Source: Acinetobacter chengduensis
GTDB lineage: Bacteria > Pseudomonadota > Gammaproteobacteria > Pseudomonadales > Moraxellaceae
Reading direction: 5' to 3'
Length of the DNA stretch: 64,000 bases
Assembly (NCBI RefSeq): GCF_003664645.1
Contig: NZ_RCHC01000002.1
Coordinates: forward strand, 1-64,000
The notes beneath the pieces were generated by a model. The model did not search any database. It had not been told where the DNA came from and worked only from the letters and a program-made list of their open reading frames with translations. Of this stretch, positions 18,923-27,570 are shown in pieces. The position numbers and the translations under genes are program-made. Each line of letters begins with the position of its first letter. Positions within the stretch are counted from its first letter, which is position 1.

Positions 18923-18956
18923 CTGTAACTTTTCTGTCACAATTGATTTCTAATAT
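18923..18956 (+). promoter_or_regulatory. Pho box and -10 element upstream of ppk
   Basis: Two direct repeats, CTGTAAC (18923-18929) and CTGTCAC (18934-18940), are separated by TTTT, giving the 11-base period of a PhoB site. TAATAT at 18951-18956 follows ten bases later, the normal spacing of a -10 in promoters where PhoB replaces the -35. Transcription would start about 30 bases before the ppk ATG. This predicts induction of ppk under phosphate limitation. Confidence 0.8.
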
Positions 18957-18993
18957 GGATGTCACTGGCTTGCTTTAAAAATGACTCATTATC

Positions 18994-21075
18994 ATGTCTA
19001 ACCAAATAAAAAATACGCACAACTCTAAAACTTATATAAATCGCGAGCTTTCTTTATTAGAATTTCATAAGCGTGTGTTGGCTCAAGCAAATGATAGTGA
19101 TCATCCGCTATTGGAAAGGCTTAACTTTTTAAAAATTTTTTCTAGTAATTTAGATGAGTTTTTTGAGATCCGTGTAGCTGGCTTAATGAAACAGCTTGAT
19201 CTTAAGCTGGATACCACAGCACCTGACAGCATTCCCAATGAATTAATTTTGCAAGAAATTTCAAATAAAGCCCATCAAGCAGTTGAAGAGCAATACAAAA
19301 TACTGAATCAAATTTTATTGCCCGAACTACAAAATTATGGGATTCGTTTTATTCAATTTAATGACATCTTAGAGAGACATAAAGATTGGATTAAAGAGTA
19401 TTTCTTTAAGCAAATTCAGCCAGTTGTTACACCAATTAGTCTAGATCCTGCTCATCCATTTCCACGTTTGGTCAATAAAAGCCTGAACTTTATTGTATCG
19501 ATTGAAGGAAAAGATGCCTTTGGTAGACATATCGATTTGGCGATTGTTCCTGCGCCACGTTCGCTACCACGTGTGGTGCGTTTACCTGACGAATTGTGCC
19601 CGGCTGGTGAGCAACATTACATATTGCTCTCGGCTATCATTCAACATTATGTCAATGATTTATTCCCTGGTATGACGGCAACAGGTTTCTATCAGTTCCG
19701 AGTAACACGAAATGCTGATTTAACCTTGGCAGCGGATGTCGATGATTTGGCAATTGCTCTAAAGGATGAGCTTTCATCGCGCCGCTTTGGTCGTGCAGTA
19801 AGATTGGAAATTGATCATAACTGCCCTGAAAATTTGAATCACTATTTGCTTGAGCAGTTTAATCTAACTCAGCAAGAGTTATATCGCGTTAGGGGTCCTG
19901 TTAATCTCACACGTTTCCCAAGTAATTTCGATATTGATGTATTACGCTTTAAGCCATTTCATCCGATTATTCCAAAAGTATTGCGTCATCAAAACCAAAT
20001 TTTTGATGTTTTAAAGAATGAAGATGTACTTTTGCATCATCCTTTTGATTCTTTCCAACCTGTCATTAGTTTACTGCGTGAAGCGGCGAAGGATCCCAAT
20101 GTTTTAGCCATTAAACAGACCTTATATCGTAGTGGCCCTGATTCTGAAATTGTCCAAGCATTGGTTGAAGCGGCTCGTAATGGTAAGGAAGTTACCGCGA
20201 TCATTGAGCTTCGTGCACGTTTTGATGAAGAGTCTAATATTATTGTGGCCAACCTTTTACAAGAAGCTGGTGCGGTTGTCGTCTATGGTATTGTGGGTTA
20301 TAAAACCCATGCCAAAATGATTCTCATTGTGCGACGTGAAGGTGAGAATCTACGTCGTTATGTGCATTTAGGTACAGGGAACTATCATGCTGGTAATGCC
20401 AAAATGTATACAGATTATGGCCTACTGACCACAGATAATGATATTGCGGAAGATGTGCATAAAATTTTCCAAGAACTGACTGGCATGGGGCGTATGGCAA
20501 AATTAAAAAAACTATTCCATGCGCCATTCACCTTGCATGACCAACTCCTGAATTATATTGAGCAAGAAACTCAGTTTGCTCTTTTGGGTCAAACCGCGCG
20601 GATTATTATTAAGGTGAATGCCTTAACAGAGCCACAACTCATTTCAGCTTTATATAGAGCCTCTCAAGCAGGTGTTAAAGTGGATTTGATTATTCGCTCA
20701 ATTTGCTGCTTACGACCACAGGTTGAAGGTCTGTCTGAAAATATTACGGTCCGCTCGATCGTTGGACGCTATTTAGAGCACACTCGAGTTTATTATTTCC
20801 ATCATAATGGAGAAGAAAAGCTATATTGTGCCAGCGCAGATTGGATGGGGCGAAATTTATTTTCACGTGTAGAAAGCTGTTTTCCAATTGAGAATAAAAA
20901 AATTAAAAAGCGAATTATTCAAGATGGCTTGCTCAACTATTTACAGGATAATACGCGTGCATGGGAATTGAGAGCCAATGATCAATGGGTTCTGATTCAG
21001 CCGAAAGAAAATGAAGAACGATTTATTGCACAACAATATTTGGTAGATCAGAGAGTAACGAAAATTAAATTATGA
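18994..21075 (+). CDS. ppk: Polyphosphate kinase 1
   Basis: Ppk1 reversibly polymerises the terminal phosphate of ATP into polyphosphate. The 693-residue product shows the usual four-domain arrangement: the N-terminal helical domain starting at [15 protein letters not shown] (residues 15-29) with [14 protein letters not shown], the head domain, and two PLD-like catalytic domains. Residue His439 in GYKTHAKM matches the autophosphorylated histidine (His435 in E. coli), and [12 protein letters not shown] holds the second conserved histidine. RFDEESN and [10 protein letters not shown] are also visible. Unlike E. coli, no ppx follows. A Pho box upstream points to PhoB control. Confidence 0.95.
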   Translation: MSNQIKNTHNSKTYINRELSLLEFHKRVLAQANDSDHPLLERLNFLKIFSSNLDEFFEIRVAGLMKQLDLKLDTTAPDSIPNELILQEISNKAHQAVEEQYKILNQILLPELQNYGIRFIQFNDILERHKDWIKEYFFKQIQPVVTPISLDPAHPFPRLVNKSLNFIVSIEGKDAFGRHIDLAIVPAPRSLPRVVRLPDELCPAGEQHYILLSAIIQHYVNDLFPGMTATGFYQFRVTRNADLTLAADVDDLAIALKDELSSRRFGRAVRLEIDHNCPENLNHYLLEQFNLTQQELYRVRGPVNLTRFPSNFDIDVLRFKPFHPIIPKVLRHQNQIFDVLKNEDVLLHHPFDSFQPVISLLREAAKDPNVLAIKQTLYRSGPDSEIVQALVEAARNGKEVTAIIELRARFDEESNIIVANLLQEAGAVVVYGIVGYKTHAKMILIVRREGENLRRYVHLGTGNYHAGNAKMYTDYGLLTTDNDIAEDVHKIFQELTGMGRMAKLKKLFHAPFTLHDQLLNYIEQETQFALLGQTARIIIKVNALTEPQLISALYRASQAGVKVDLIIRSICCLRPQVEGLSENITVRSIVGRYLEHTRVYYFHHNGEEKLYCASADWMGRNLFSRVESCFPIENKKIKKRIIQDGLLNYLQDNTRAWELRANDQWVLIQPKENEERFIAQQYLVDQRVTKIKL

Positions 21076-21281
21076 ACGGTATTATCTTTTTTAAGATTAT
21101 ATTTGCTTGAAAAGTAAGGTAAATAATATTTAGCTATTTTCAATAGCATGGTTCATTCTTTTTATTACAAAGTTTTTTCCAAACTTAATTTTCGGATGAT
21201 TTTGAGTTAATTCATTTTTATTAATGTTTTTATAGAGGAATTTGATTTCCTAAAGAATAATTGTTTTAGTGCTGTATATTT

Positions 21282-21312
21282 AAAAAAACCGCCAATAATG
21301 GCGGTTTTTTTT
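21282..21312. terminator. Bidirectional terminator between ppk and nrdB
   Basis: AAACCGCCA and TGGCGGTTT form a stem with an ATAA loop, flanked by long A- and T-runs. It serves two convergent genes. Confidence 0.92.
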
Positions 21313-21346
21313 AACAACTGATTTGTCATTTTAGTGGGTAAAATAT

Positions 21347-22636
21347 TTACCAGCTCAGTGCGCCACCAGTTTGATAGTCAGTTACGCGAGTTTCGAAGAA
21401 GTTCTTCTCTTTACGTAAGTCCATCATTTCTGACATCCACTGGAATGGGTTATTCACACCAGCAAATTGCTCAGGCAAGCCAAGCTGACTTAAACGACGG
21501 TTACAAATGAATTTCAAATATTCTTCCATCATGCTGGCATTCATACCCAATACGCCACGTGGCATCGTGTCACGTGCATATTCTATTTCAAGCATTGTGC
21601 CTTCAAGAATCATTTGAACCACTTCTTCTTGGAATTCAGCAGTCCAAAGGTGAGGGTTCTCAATCTTGATTTGGTTAATCATGTCGATACCAAAGTTCAA
21701 GTGCATAGATTCATCACGTAAAATGTATTGGAATTGCTCAGCAACACCGTTCATTTTGTTACGACGACCCATAGACAAAATTTGGCTGAAACCACAGTAG
21801 AAGAAGATACCTTCAAGTACACAGTAGAATGCGATCAAGTTGCGAAGCAAGATTTGGTCAGTTTCAGCTGTACCTGTTTGGAAAGTAGGGTCACTTAACT
21901 GTTGAGTATATTTTAAGCCCCACGCTGCTTTACGTGCTACAGAAGGAACTTCGCGGTACATGTTGAAGACTTCGCCTTCATCCATACCCAAAGATTCGAT
22001 ACAGTATTGGTAAGCATGTGTGTGAATCGCTTCTTCAAACGATTGACGTAAAATGTACTGACGGCATTCAGGGTTGGTAATGTGACGGTAAATTGCCAAT
22101 ACCAAGTTATTTGCAACCAATGAATCCGCAGTCGAGAAGAAACCAAGTGAACGCATTACAATCGTACGCTCATCTTCAGTTAAGCCATTTTCAGACTTCC
22201 ATAACGCGATATCCGCAGTCATGTTTACTTCTTGAGGCATCCAGTGGTTTGCACAACCGTCTAGATATTTTTGCCAAGCCCATTCGTATTTGAATGGCAC
22301 AAGCTGGTTCAAGTCAGCACGACAGTTAATCATCGCTTTGTCGTCAACTTGTACACGTTGCGCACCCATTTCCAACTCTTCTAAGCCTGGTGCGACATCT
22401 AAATTACTTAGGGCAGCAGATGCTCTTTCCAAGGAATTGGTTGAATGTGCTGTTGCTCCTCGGGTTGAAGAGGTTCCAGCGGATTGTGCAGTTGCCAAAT
22501 TCGTCTGTGGTTGCTGTGCATGAGATACCACTTGCGAATCAGCCGCTTTTTGCGGTTCGACGGGCGCAGGCTGCTGTGCTGGTGCAGCTTGTTTCGGTTC
22601 ATCATCTTCGAAATCGTCCCAACTTAGGATAGACAT
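21347..22636 (-). CDS. nrdB: Class Ia ribonucleotide reductase small subunit (beta)
   Basis: NrdB carries the di-iron centre and the tyrosyl radical for reduction of ribonucleotides. The product has 429 residues. [10 protein letters not shown] gives the iron ligands Glu202 and His205 and the radical Tyr209 (E. coli Glu115, His118, Tyr122). DESMHLNFG holds the second-half ligands, and the C-terminus carries the residues that dock to NrdA. The first 85 residues are a low-complexity Ala/Gln/Pro-rich extension absent from E. coli NrdB, giving a longer protein. The gene is separated from nrdA by about 750 bases that include a terminator and two short ORFs, so the two subunits are probably not one simple operon. 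Confidence 0.95.
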   Translation of the reverse strand: MSILSWDDFEDDEPKQAAPAQQPAPVEPQKAADSQVVSHAQQPQTNLATAQSAGTSSTRGATAHSTNSLERASAALSNLDVAPGLEELEMGAQRVQVDDKAMINCRADLNQLVPFKYEWAWQKYLDGCANHWMPQEVNMTADIALWKSENGLTEDERTIVMRSLGFFSTADSLVANNLVLAIYRHITNPECRQYILRQSFEEAIHTHAYQYCIESLGMDEGEVFNMYREVPSVARKAAWGLKYTQQLSDPTFQTGTAETDQILLRNLIAFYCVLEGIFFYCGFSQILSMGRRNKMNGVAEQFQYILRDESMHLNFGIDMINQIKIENPHLWTAEFQEEVVQMILEGTMLEIEYARDTMPRGVLGMNASMMEEYLKFICNRRLSQLGLPEQFAGVNNPFQWMSEMMDLRKEKNFFETRVTDYQTGGALSW

Positions 22637-22672
22637 ATCAATTCTCTCTTCGTTGCTTATATCTTTTATGAA

Positions 22673-22730
22673 GACATCTCACATACGAAGATGTCCTACT
22701 ATACGCTTAATTTGTGTAAGCAAAATTAAG
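22673..22730 (-). promoter_or_regulatory. Paired inverted repeats in the nrdB leader
   Basis: Two perfect inverted repeats lie just upstream of nrdB: GACATCT/AGATGTC (22673-22679 and 22689-22695) and CTTAATTT/AAATTAAG (22706-22713 and 22723-22730). TATAGT lies between them on the minus strand and could be a -10 element, although I found no good -35. The function is a guess. Confidence 0.35.
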
Positions 22731-22775
22731 TTTTGCCGATTGTTGTTCTAAAACCATTCGTTAGAACAAATATCC

Positions 22776-22910
22776 TCACGACTTATTTTGATTACGCTGT
22801 TGTGCGCGAATCTTGACCCATGCATAGGTCAGGGGTACATAAAAACAAACAATAAAGGACACTACCAAGGCAATAAGCCCTAACTGATAGTTATGAGTCA
22901 TGTGTGGCAT
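22776..22910 (-). CDS. Short membrane protein (44 residues) between nrdA and nrdB
   Basis: An uninterrupted frame runs from ATG at 22910 to TGA at 22776. The product begins MPHMTHNYQLG, has one clear membrane helix (LIALVVSFIVCFYVPLTYAW, about residues 12-31), and ends in a basic, glutamine-rich tail (KIRAQQRNQNKS). AAAGGAC lies 6-7 bases upstream of the ATG on the minus strand, a good ribosome binding site. The helix followed by a positive tail suggests a single-pass inner-membrane protein with a cytoplasmic C-terminus. I do not recognise the family. It may share a transcript with the short ORF at 22970 and with nrdB. Confidence 0.6.
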   Translation of the reverse strand: MPHMTHNYQLGLIALVVSFIVCFYVPLTYAWVKIRAQQRNQNKS

Positions 22911-22969
22911 GGTGGTGTCCTTTTGTTTATATTGCTGATTCTTAGATGAGACTAAGAATCAAATTAAAA

Positions 22970-23092
22970 TCATTTTTTAGATGATTTAACTGACTTCACA
23001 GTTTCAACAACAGTAGTTTTTGGATGCTTTTTAGCATATTCCAAAGTTACATATTGACCTGTGATAGCACTACGAGCAGCTTTATTAGCCAT
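22970..23092 (-). CDS. Small basic protein (40 residues) between nrdA and nrdB
   Basis: The frame runs from ATG at 23092 to TGA at 22970. The product starts MANKAARSAITGQYVTLEYA, continues KKHPKTTVVETVK, and ends in a run of Ser and Lys. The SA-TG-V-YA-KHP-TTV-ETV pattern resembles a widespread family of 40-60 residue basic proteins of unknown function in proteobacteria and phages, often mislabelled as transporters. GAGG lies about 9 bases upstream. It is 59 bases ahead of the short membrane protein on the same strand. Confidence 0.6.
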   Translation of the reverse strand: MANKAARSAITGQYVTLEYAKKHPKTTVVETVKSVKSSKK

Positions 23093-23222
23093 GACTCAGT
23101 ACCTCATTAATACAAAATCAAGATGACTCGTACTGGCTCGCTTCTTGAATCGGTGATACAATTCGTTCACGCATTTTCCGATGCCAGCCTCTTTGTGACC
23201 ATCTTGGTATCACATCGAGATT

Positions 23223-23266
23223 AAAAGCCTTCTACGAGTTTTGATCGGCCTGTAGAGGGCTTTTTT
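23223..23266 (-). terminator. Probable terminator after nrdA
   Basis: AAAAGCC-TT-CTAC and GTAG-AG-GGCTTTTTT can form an interrupted stem. In the minus direction it lies just beyond nrdA and the palindromic repeat, and before the small-ORF genes and nrdB. It also reads as a terminator on the plus strand. Confidence 0.65.
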
Positions 23267-23282
23267 ATTGCTTAAATTTTTT

Positions 23283-23380
23283 AATCCCCCCTAAATCCCC
23301 CTTTTGCAAAGGGGGACTAACATCCCGTCATTTGCTTCGAGGAATCTCCCGCCTTTTAAAAAGGAGGGTCGGGGAGGATT
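23283..23380. repeat. Nested palindromic intergenic repeat (CCCCCT type)
   Basis: Two hairpins lie side by side: CCCCCTTT/AAAGGGGG (23297-23304 and 23308-23315, loop TGC) and CCCGCCTTTT/AAGGAGGG near 23348-23369. They are enclosed by outer arms AATCCCCCC (23283) and GGGGAGGATT (ending 23380). The outer arms end two bases before the nrdA stop codon. This nested architecture resembles REP/BIME or miniature palindromic elements. No second copy occurs in the window. Confidence 0.65.
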
Positions 23381-23382
23381 AC

Positions 23383-26214
23383 TTATTGACAAGCCTCACA
23401 ATCAGGATTGTCAATTGAACATGCTTGTGGCACTGGTGCTGCATTGGCAAAACCATCTTCCTCAGCAGGAACTTCTGGTTTTGTTTCAGGCGCTGTTACT
23501 GTTGCAACAGGAGCTGCTACAGTTGCAGGTTTCACTGCATTTAATGCGCCAGTATTAATGGTAGATTTCTCAGCAGAAGTCGCACCCAATGCACGGAGGT
23601 AATAAGTTGTCTTAAGACCACGTAACCATGCCATTTTGTAAGTCATGTCGAGTTTCTTACCGTTTGCACCAGCGATGTAAAGGTTAAGAGACTGTGCTTG
23701 ATCAATCCATTTTTGACGGCGTGATGCAGCATCAACAATCCAACGTGGCTCAACTTCAAACGCAGTCGCGAAGATCGCTTTAAGCTCTTCAGGAATACGA
23801 GAAATCTTTTGAACAGAACCTTCAAAATGTTTCAGGTCGTTCACCATTACAGAATCCCAAAGACCACGGTCTTTCAACGCACGTACTAGGTACGGGTTGA
23901 TTACAGTGAATTCACCAGAAAGGTTAGATTTCACATATAAGTTTTGGAATGTTGGCTCGATTGATTGTGAAACGCCACAAATGTTCGAAATGGTTGCAGT
24001 TGGTGCAATCGCCATGACGTTTGAGTTGCGCATACCATCTTTTTGAACTTTAGTACGTAAAGTATCCCAGTCCAAACGAGTCGTACGATCTACTTCAAAC
24101 ATACGGTCAGGACGTGATTTCGCAACAAGGTCAAGCGAGTCAATTGGTAAAATACCTTGATCCCATAATGAACCTTTAAATGTTTCATACGTACCACGTT
24201 CAACAGCAAGATCGCTTGATGTTGCAATTGCGTAGTAAGAAATCACTTCCATTGATTCGTCAGCAAACTCAACAGCAGCTTCTGAACCATAGGCCAATTT
24301 CATTTCGTAAAGTGCATCTTGGAAGCCCATGATGCCCATACCTACTGGACGGTGTTTCAAGTTTGAATTACGTGCTTGAGGAACAGCGTAGTAGTTGATG
24401 TCAATCACATTGTCTAACATGCGAACTGCAGTTTTTACTGTGCGCGCAAGTTTTTCACGGTCTAACACACCACCTTGAACGTGTTGTACAAGGTTAATCG
24501 AACCTAAGTTACATACCGCAATTTCGTCTTTGCTTGTGTTCAGCGTGATTTCTGTACATAAGTTAGAAGAGTGAACTACACCAACGTGTTGTTGTGGTGA
24601 ACGTAAGTTACATACATCTTTGAATGTGATCCAAGGATGACCAGTTTCAAACAACATAGACAGCATTTTGCGCCACAAATCTTTTGCACGGATTTTCTTG
24701 TGCAACATATTTGTTTCTTTCGCAATGCCTTCATAGTATGCATAGCGTTCAGCAAATTCAGCGCCTGTTAAGTCATGCAAATCAGGTGTTTCAGATGGCG
24801 TGAACAGTGTCCACTCAGCATCTTCAAATACACGTTGCATAAATAGGTCAGGAACCCAGTTTGCAGTGTTCATGTCATGCGTACGACGACGGTCATCACC
24901 TGTGTTCTTACGAAGCTCTAGGAATTCTTCAATGTCCAAGTGCCAAGTTTCAAGGTATGCACATACGGCACCTTTACGTTTACCACCTTGGTTTACCGCA
25001 ACAGCAGTATCGTTGGCAACTTTAAGGAACGGTACAACACCTTGTGATTTACCGTTTGTACCTTTGATGTATGAGTTAAGCGCACGAACTGGTGTCCAGT
25101 CGTTACCTAAACCGCCTGCCCATTTAGACAACATTGCGTTATCACGCATTGCGCCATAAATGTCGTACAGGTCATCATCAATAGTTGTTAAGTAGCAACT
25201 AGATAACTGTGGACGAAGCGTACCTGAGTTAAATAGGGTAGGCGTAGATGCCATATAGTCGAAGCTAGACAATAGGTCATAGAATTCGATCGCACGTTCT
25301 TCACGGTTTGCTTCATTGAGTGAAAGACCCATAGAAACACGCATGAAGAATAGCTGTGGTAATTCGAAACGTACGCCGTCTGAATGGATGAAGTAACGGT
25401 CAAATAAAGTTTGTAGACCTAAATAGGTAAATTGGTTTGAGCGCTCTGGCTTGATTGCTGCTGCCAATTTTGCGAGGTCAAAATTAAGAAGTTCAGGAGA
25501 AAGTAAATCAAGCTCGATACCTTTCTTTAAGAAAGTTTCAAGTGCTTCACCTTCAGCAGTTTCTACATCTAAACCTAAAAACTCTAAACCAGTTGCAACA
25601 AGCTCATTACGCAATAAGCGCGCAGTCACGTATGTATAGTTTGGTTCTTGTTCAATACGTGTACGTGTCGCCATCATCATCGTTGTCGAGATGTCTGACT
25701 CTTTTACGCCGTTGTATAGGTTTTTAATTGTTTCTTCAACGATCGCTTTAACATCAATGCCTTCTAAGCCTTCAGCGGCTTTTACAACATTGGCTTCTAA
25801 AGCGCTCAAATCTAAAGGTTGAAGCTGGCCATTCGCACCTGTGATTTGTAGTGTAGGGTGATGATGCGCAGCTGTCGATTTACGAGCTTCCGCACGTTGA
25901 TCACGGTAAATGACGTATGCGCGTGCAACTTTTTGCTCGCCAGTACGCATTAGCGCAAGTTCAACTTGGTCTTGGATTTCTTCAATGTGGATCGTGCCAC
26001 CAGAAGGCAAACGGCGATTGAACGTATTTAATACCATCTCGGTAAGTTGAGAAATACGGTCGTGGATACGGCTAGAGTCAGTACTTTGTTGACCCTCAAC
26101 AGCCAAGAACGCTTTCCCAATTGCTACAGAAATTTTTTCTGCATCAAAAGCAGCCACATCTCCGGTGCGTTTGATCACCTGAATTTGGCCTGGGGTTGAA
26201 GTAATTACGCTCAT
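23383..26214 (-). CDS. nrdA: Class Ia ribonucleotide reductase large subunit (alpha)
   Basis: NrdA reduces ribonucleoside diphosphates with NrdB and carries allosteric control. The 943-residue product is long because it has two N-terminal ATP-cone-like regions, about residues 8-108 (VIKRTGDVAAFDAEKISVAI) and 120-215 (LDLSALEANVVKAAEGLEGI). The catalytic barrel follows, with NLCTEITLN, CNLGSINLVQHV (active cysteine) and APTATISNICGVSQSIEPTF (given as motif blocks). The C-terminal tail ends in CSIDNPDCEACQ, which supplies redox cysteines. The double-cone layout is like Pseudomonas NrdA. GGAG lies 9 bases before the ATG. NrdR-box-like sites overlap the promoter upstream. Confidence 0.95.
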   Translation of the reverse strand: MSVITSTPGQIQVIKRTGDVAAFDAEKISVAIGKAFLAVEGQQSTDSSRIHDRISQLTEMVLNTFNRRLPSGGTIHIEEIQDQVELALMRTGEQKVARAYVIYRDQRAEARKSTAAHHHPTLQITGANGQLQPLDLSALEANVVKAAEGLEGIDVKAIVEETIKNLYNGVKESDISTTMMMATRTRIEQEPNYTYVTARLLRNELVATGLEFLGLDVETAEGEALETFLKKGIELDLLSPELLNFDLAKLAAAIKPERSNQFTYLGLQTLFDRYFIHSDGVRFELPQLFFMRVSMGLSLNEANREERAIEFYDLLSSFDYMASTPTLFNSGTLRPQLSSCYLTTIDDDLYDIYGAMRDNAMLSKWAGGLGNDWTPVRALNSYIKGTNGKSQGVVPFLKVANDTAVAVNQGGKRKGAVCAYLETWHLDIEEFLELRKNTGDDRRRTHDMNTANWVPDLFMQRVFEDAEWTLFTPSETPDLHDLTGAEFAERYAYYEGIAKETNMLHKKIRAKDLWRKMLSMLFETGHPWITFKDVCNLRSPQQHVGVVHSSNLCTEITLNTSKDEIAVCNLGSINLVQHVQGGVLDREKLARTVKTAVRMLDNVIDINYYAVPQARNSNLKHRPVGMGIMGFQDALYEMKLAYGSEAAVEFADESMEVISYYAIATSSDLAVERGTYETFKGSLWDQGILPIDSLDLVAKSRPDRMFEVDRTTRLDWDTLRTKVQKDGMRNSNVMAIAPTATISNICGVSQSIEPTFQNLYVKSNLSGEFTVINPYLVRALKDRGLWDSVMVNDLKHFEGSVQKISRIPEELKAIFATAFEVEPRWIVDAASRRQKWIDQAQSLNLYIAGANGKKLDMTYKMAWLRGLKTTYYLRALGATSAEKSTINTGALNAVKPATVAAPVATVTAPETKPEVPAEEDGFANAAPVPQACSIDNPDCEACQ

Positions 26215-26300
26215 GTCAGCATAGCTCCATTATCATCTATTGTTATGTTCATGGCCGTTTGAACTGGGCAAAAAATATGCCACAGTGTTTGAGGAATAAA

Positions 26301-26346
26301 CACAAGACTTAGTGGTTTAAAAGTGAATTGGACACAAGATACGGGA
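26301..26346 (-). promoter_or_regulatory. Two NrdR-box-like sites at the nrdA promoter
   Basis: Box 1 at 26301-26314 reads CACAAGACTTAGTG, 11 of 14 matches to the NrdR consensus CACWATATATWGTG. Box 2 at 26333-26346 reads CACAAGATACGGGA, 9 of 14. They are exactly 32 bases apart (three helical turns), as in known NrdR targets. Box 2 covers the proposed -10. This predicts repression of nrdA by NrdR with dATP. Confidence 0.6.
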
Positions 26347-26364
26347 AAAATTTGGGTAGATCAA
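26336..26364 (-). promoter_or_regulatory. Putative nrdA promoter
   Basis: On the minus strand, TTGATC (26364-26359) and TATCTT (26341-26336) are separated by 17 bases, a fair sigma-70 promoter. It is about 120 bases upstream of the nrdA ATG. Confidence 0.55.
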
Positions 26365-26507
26365 TATTGACATTTACCTAAATGTTTCGATCAGTTTTGG
26401 CTTAATGCGGTCGAAAAAAAATCCCTTTTTTTTATGATTCTTGTATATGCCTTATTAGACAAGGCACTAGCATAACAAAGCTGAGATTAAGTGCTTATAG
26501 ATAACCT

Positions 26508-26516
26508 TGTGGATAA
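26508..26516 (-). promoter_or_regulatory. DnaA box upstream of nrdA
   Basis: The minus strand reads TTATCCACA, a perfect DnaA 9-mer, about 295 bases upstream of the nrdA start. DnaA regulates nrdAB in E. coli. A perfect 9-mer is expected by chance roughly every 130 kb, so a single copy is suggestive only. Confidence 0.4.
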
Positions 26517-26716
26517 GTAAAAATGCACGAAAACTTATTTGAACACAGAGTCATCAGATGTATAAAAATGTTGCAAATCGATATTCATTTCATCGCTTAA
26601 TTTTTAAATAAGCTGTAGAGATTAGTGGGGCTTTAAAGAAAAAAGATAAGGAATTCAAAGTCTCTATAAGTTTTAATCAAAAGTAGCATTGATGTATCAG
26701 TTTGGTGAACGACCCC

Positions 26717-26744
26717 TTGTTTACAATGTAAACGTGTGTATATT
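26717..26744 (+). promoter_or_regulatory. bfmR promoter with 15-base palindrome
   Basis: TTGTTT (26717-26722) and TATATT (26739-26744) are 16 bases apart. GTTTACA-A-TGTAAAC at 26719-26733 is a perfect palindrome overlapping the -35 and the spacer, an ideal position for a repressor. BfmR is reported to bind its own promoter, but OmpR-type regulators usually use direct repeats, so another factor may bind here. Confidence 0.6.
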
Positions 26745-26813
26745 GCAAATTATATTGAGCGGTATCTATTGGATTTCAAAAGGATACCTAAGCACTACTA
26801 TAAGGGGCCCCAC

Positions 26814-27530
26814 ATGAGCCAAGAAGAAAAGTTACCAAAAATTTTAATTGTTGAAGATGACGAGCGTCTTGCACGTTTAACGCAAGAATATTTAATCCGT
26901 AATGGATTGGAAGTCGGGGTGGAGCCAGACGGTAATCGTGCGATTCGTCGTATCATTGCTGAACAACCAGATCTTGTGGTGCTTGATGTTATGCTTCCAG
27001 GTGCTGATGGTTTAACCATTTGCCGTGAAGTACGCCCGCATTATCATCAACCTATCTTAATGTTGACTGCACGTACTGAAGATATGGACCAAGTATTGGG
27101 TCTAGAAATGGGTGCAGATGACTACGTGGCAAAACCTGTACAACCACGTGTATTGCTTGCACGTATTCGCGCATTGTTACGTCGTACAGATAAAGCGCCA
27201 GAAGAAGAAGTGGCACAGCGCATTGAATTTGATGATCTTGTGATTGACAACGGTGGTCGTTCGGTGACTTTAAACAATGAACTTGTTGATTTTACCAGTG
27301 CGGAATATGACCTTTTATGGTTGTTGGCATCAAATGCAGGGCGTATCTTGTCGCGTGAAGATATCTTTGAGCGTCTACGTGGTATTGAATACGATGGTCA
27401 AGATCGTTCAATCGACGTACGTATTTCTCGTATTCGTCCAAAAATTGGTGATGATCCAGAAAATCCAAAACGAATTAAAACGGTTCGTAGTAAAGGTTAT
27501 CTTTTTGTTAAAGAAACTAACGGCATTTAA
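26814..27530 (+). CDS. bfmR: Response regulator BfmR (OmpR family)
   Basis: The 238-residue product has a receiver domain (residues 9-125) with acidic pocket ED at 14-16, phospho-acceptor Asp58 in VVLDVMLPG, and the conserved lysine in VAKPVQ near residue 108. A winged-helix OmpR/PhoB-type DNA-binding domain follows (about 135-235, ending VRSKGYLFV). Length and Asp58 match A. baumannii BfmR, which controls Csu pili, biofilm, envelope and capsule genes and stress tolerance. The start at 26814 has AAGGGG upstream; the open frame from 26736 covers the promoter and is not coding. bfmS follows 40 bases later. Confidence 0.93.
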   Translation: MSQEEKLPKILIVEDDERLARLTQEYLIRNGLEVGVEPDGNRAIRRIIAEQPDLVVLDVMLPGADGLTICREVRPHYHQPILMLTARTEDMDQVLGLEMGADDYVAKPVQPRVLLARIRALLRRTDKAPEEEVAQRIEFDDLVIDNGGRSVTLNNELVDFTSAEYDLLWLLASNAGRILSREDIFERLRGIEYDGQDRSIDVRISRIRPKIGDDPENPKRIKTVRSKGYLFVKETNGI

Positions 27531-27570
27531 GCGATGCCGTCTCGCCAGTTTGAGCTGTAGGACACCCTAA

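Larger units (their letters stand above)
18462..18993. other. Intergenic region holding the ppk promoter
   Basis: It contains a moderate terminator for pqqU at 18477-18507, about 400 bases with no convincing gene (a 61-codon frame at 18490 overlaps the terminator and lacks a ribosome binding site), and the Pho box with -10 element at 18923-18956. Confidence 0.6.
26215..26813. other. Divergent intergenic region between nrdA and bfmR
   Basis: These 599 bases hold the nrdA promoter with two NrdR-box-like sites, a consensus DnaA box, and the bfmR promoter with a 15-base palindrome. The remaining DNA is AT-rich without a gene. Confidence 0.7.

Noticed and set aside
23304..23558. 84-codon frame over the palindromic repeat
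   Set aside because: It runs antisense through the end of nrdA and through repeat sequence.
26450..26466. Small inverted repeat GCCTT/AAGGC upstream of nrdA
   Set aside because: Five-base arms are too short to mean much in this AT-rich DNA.
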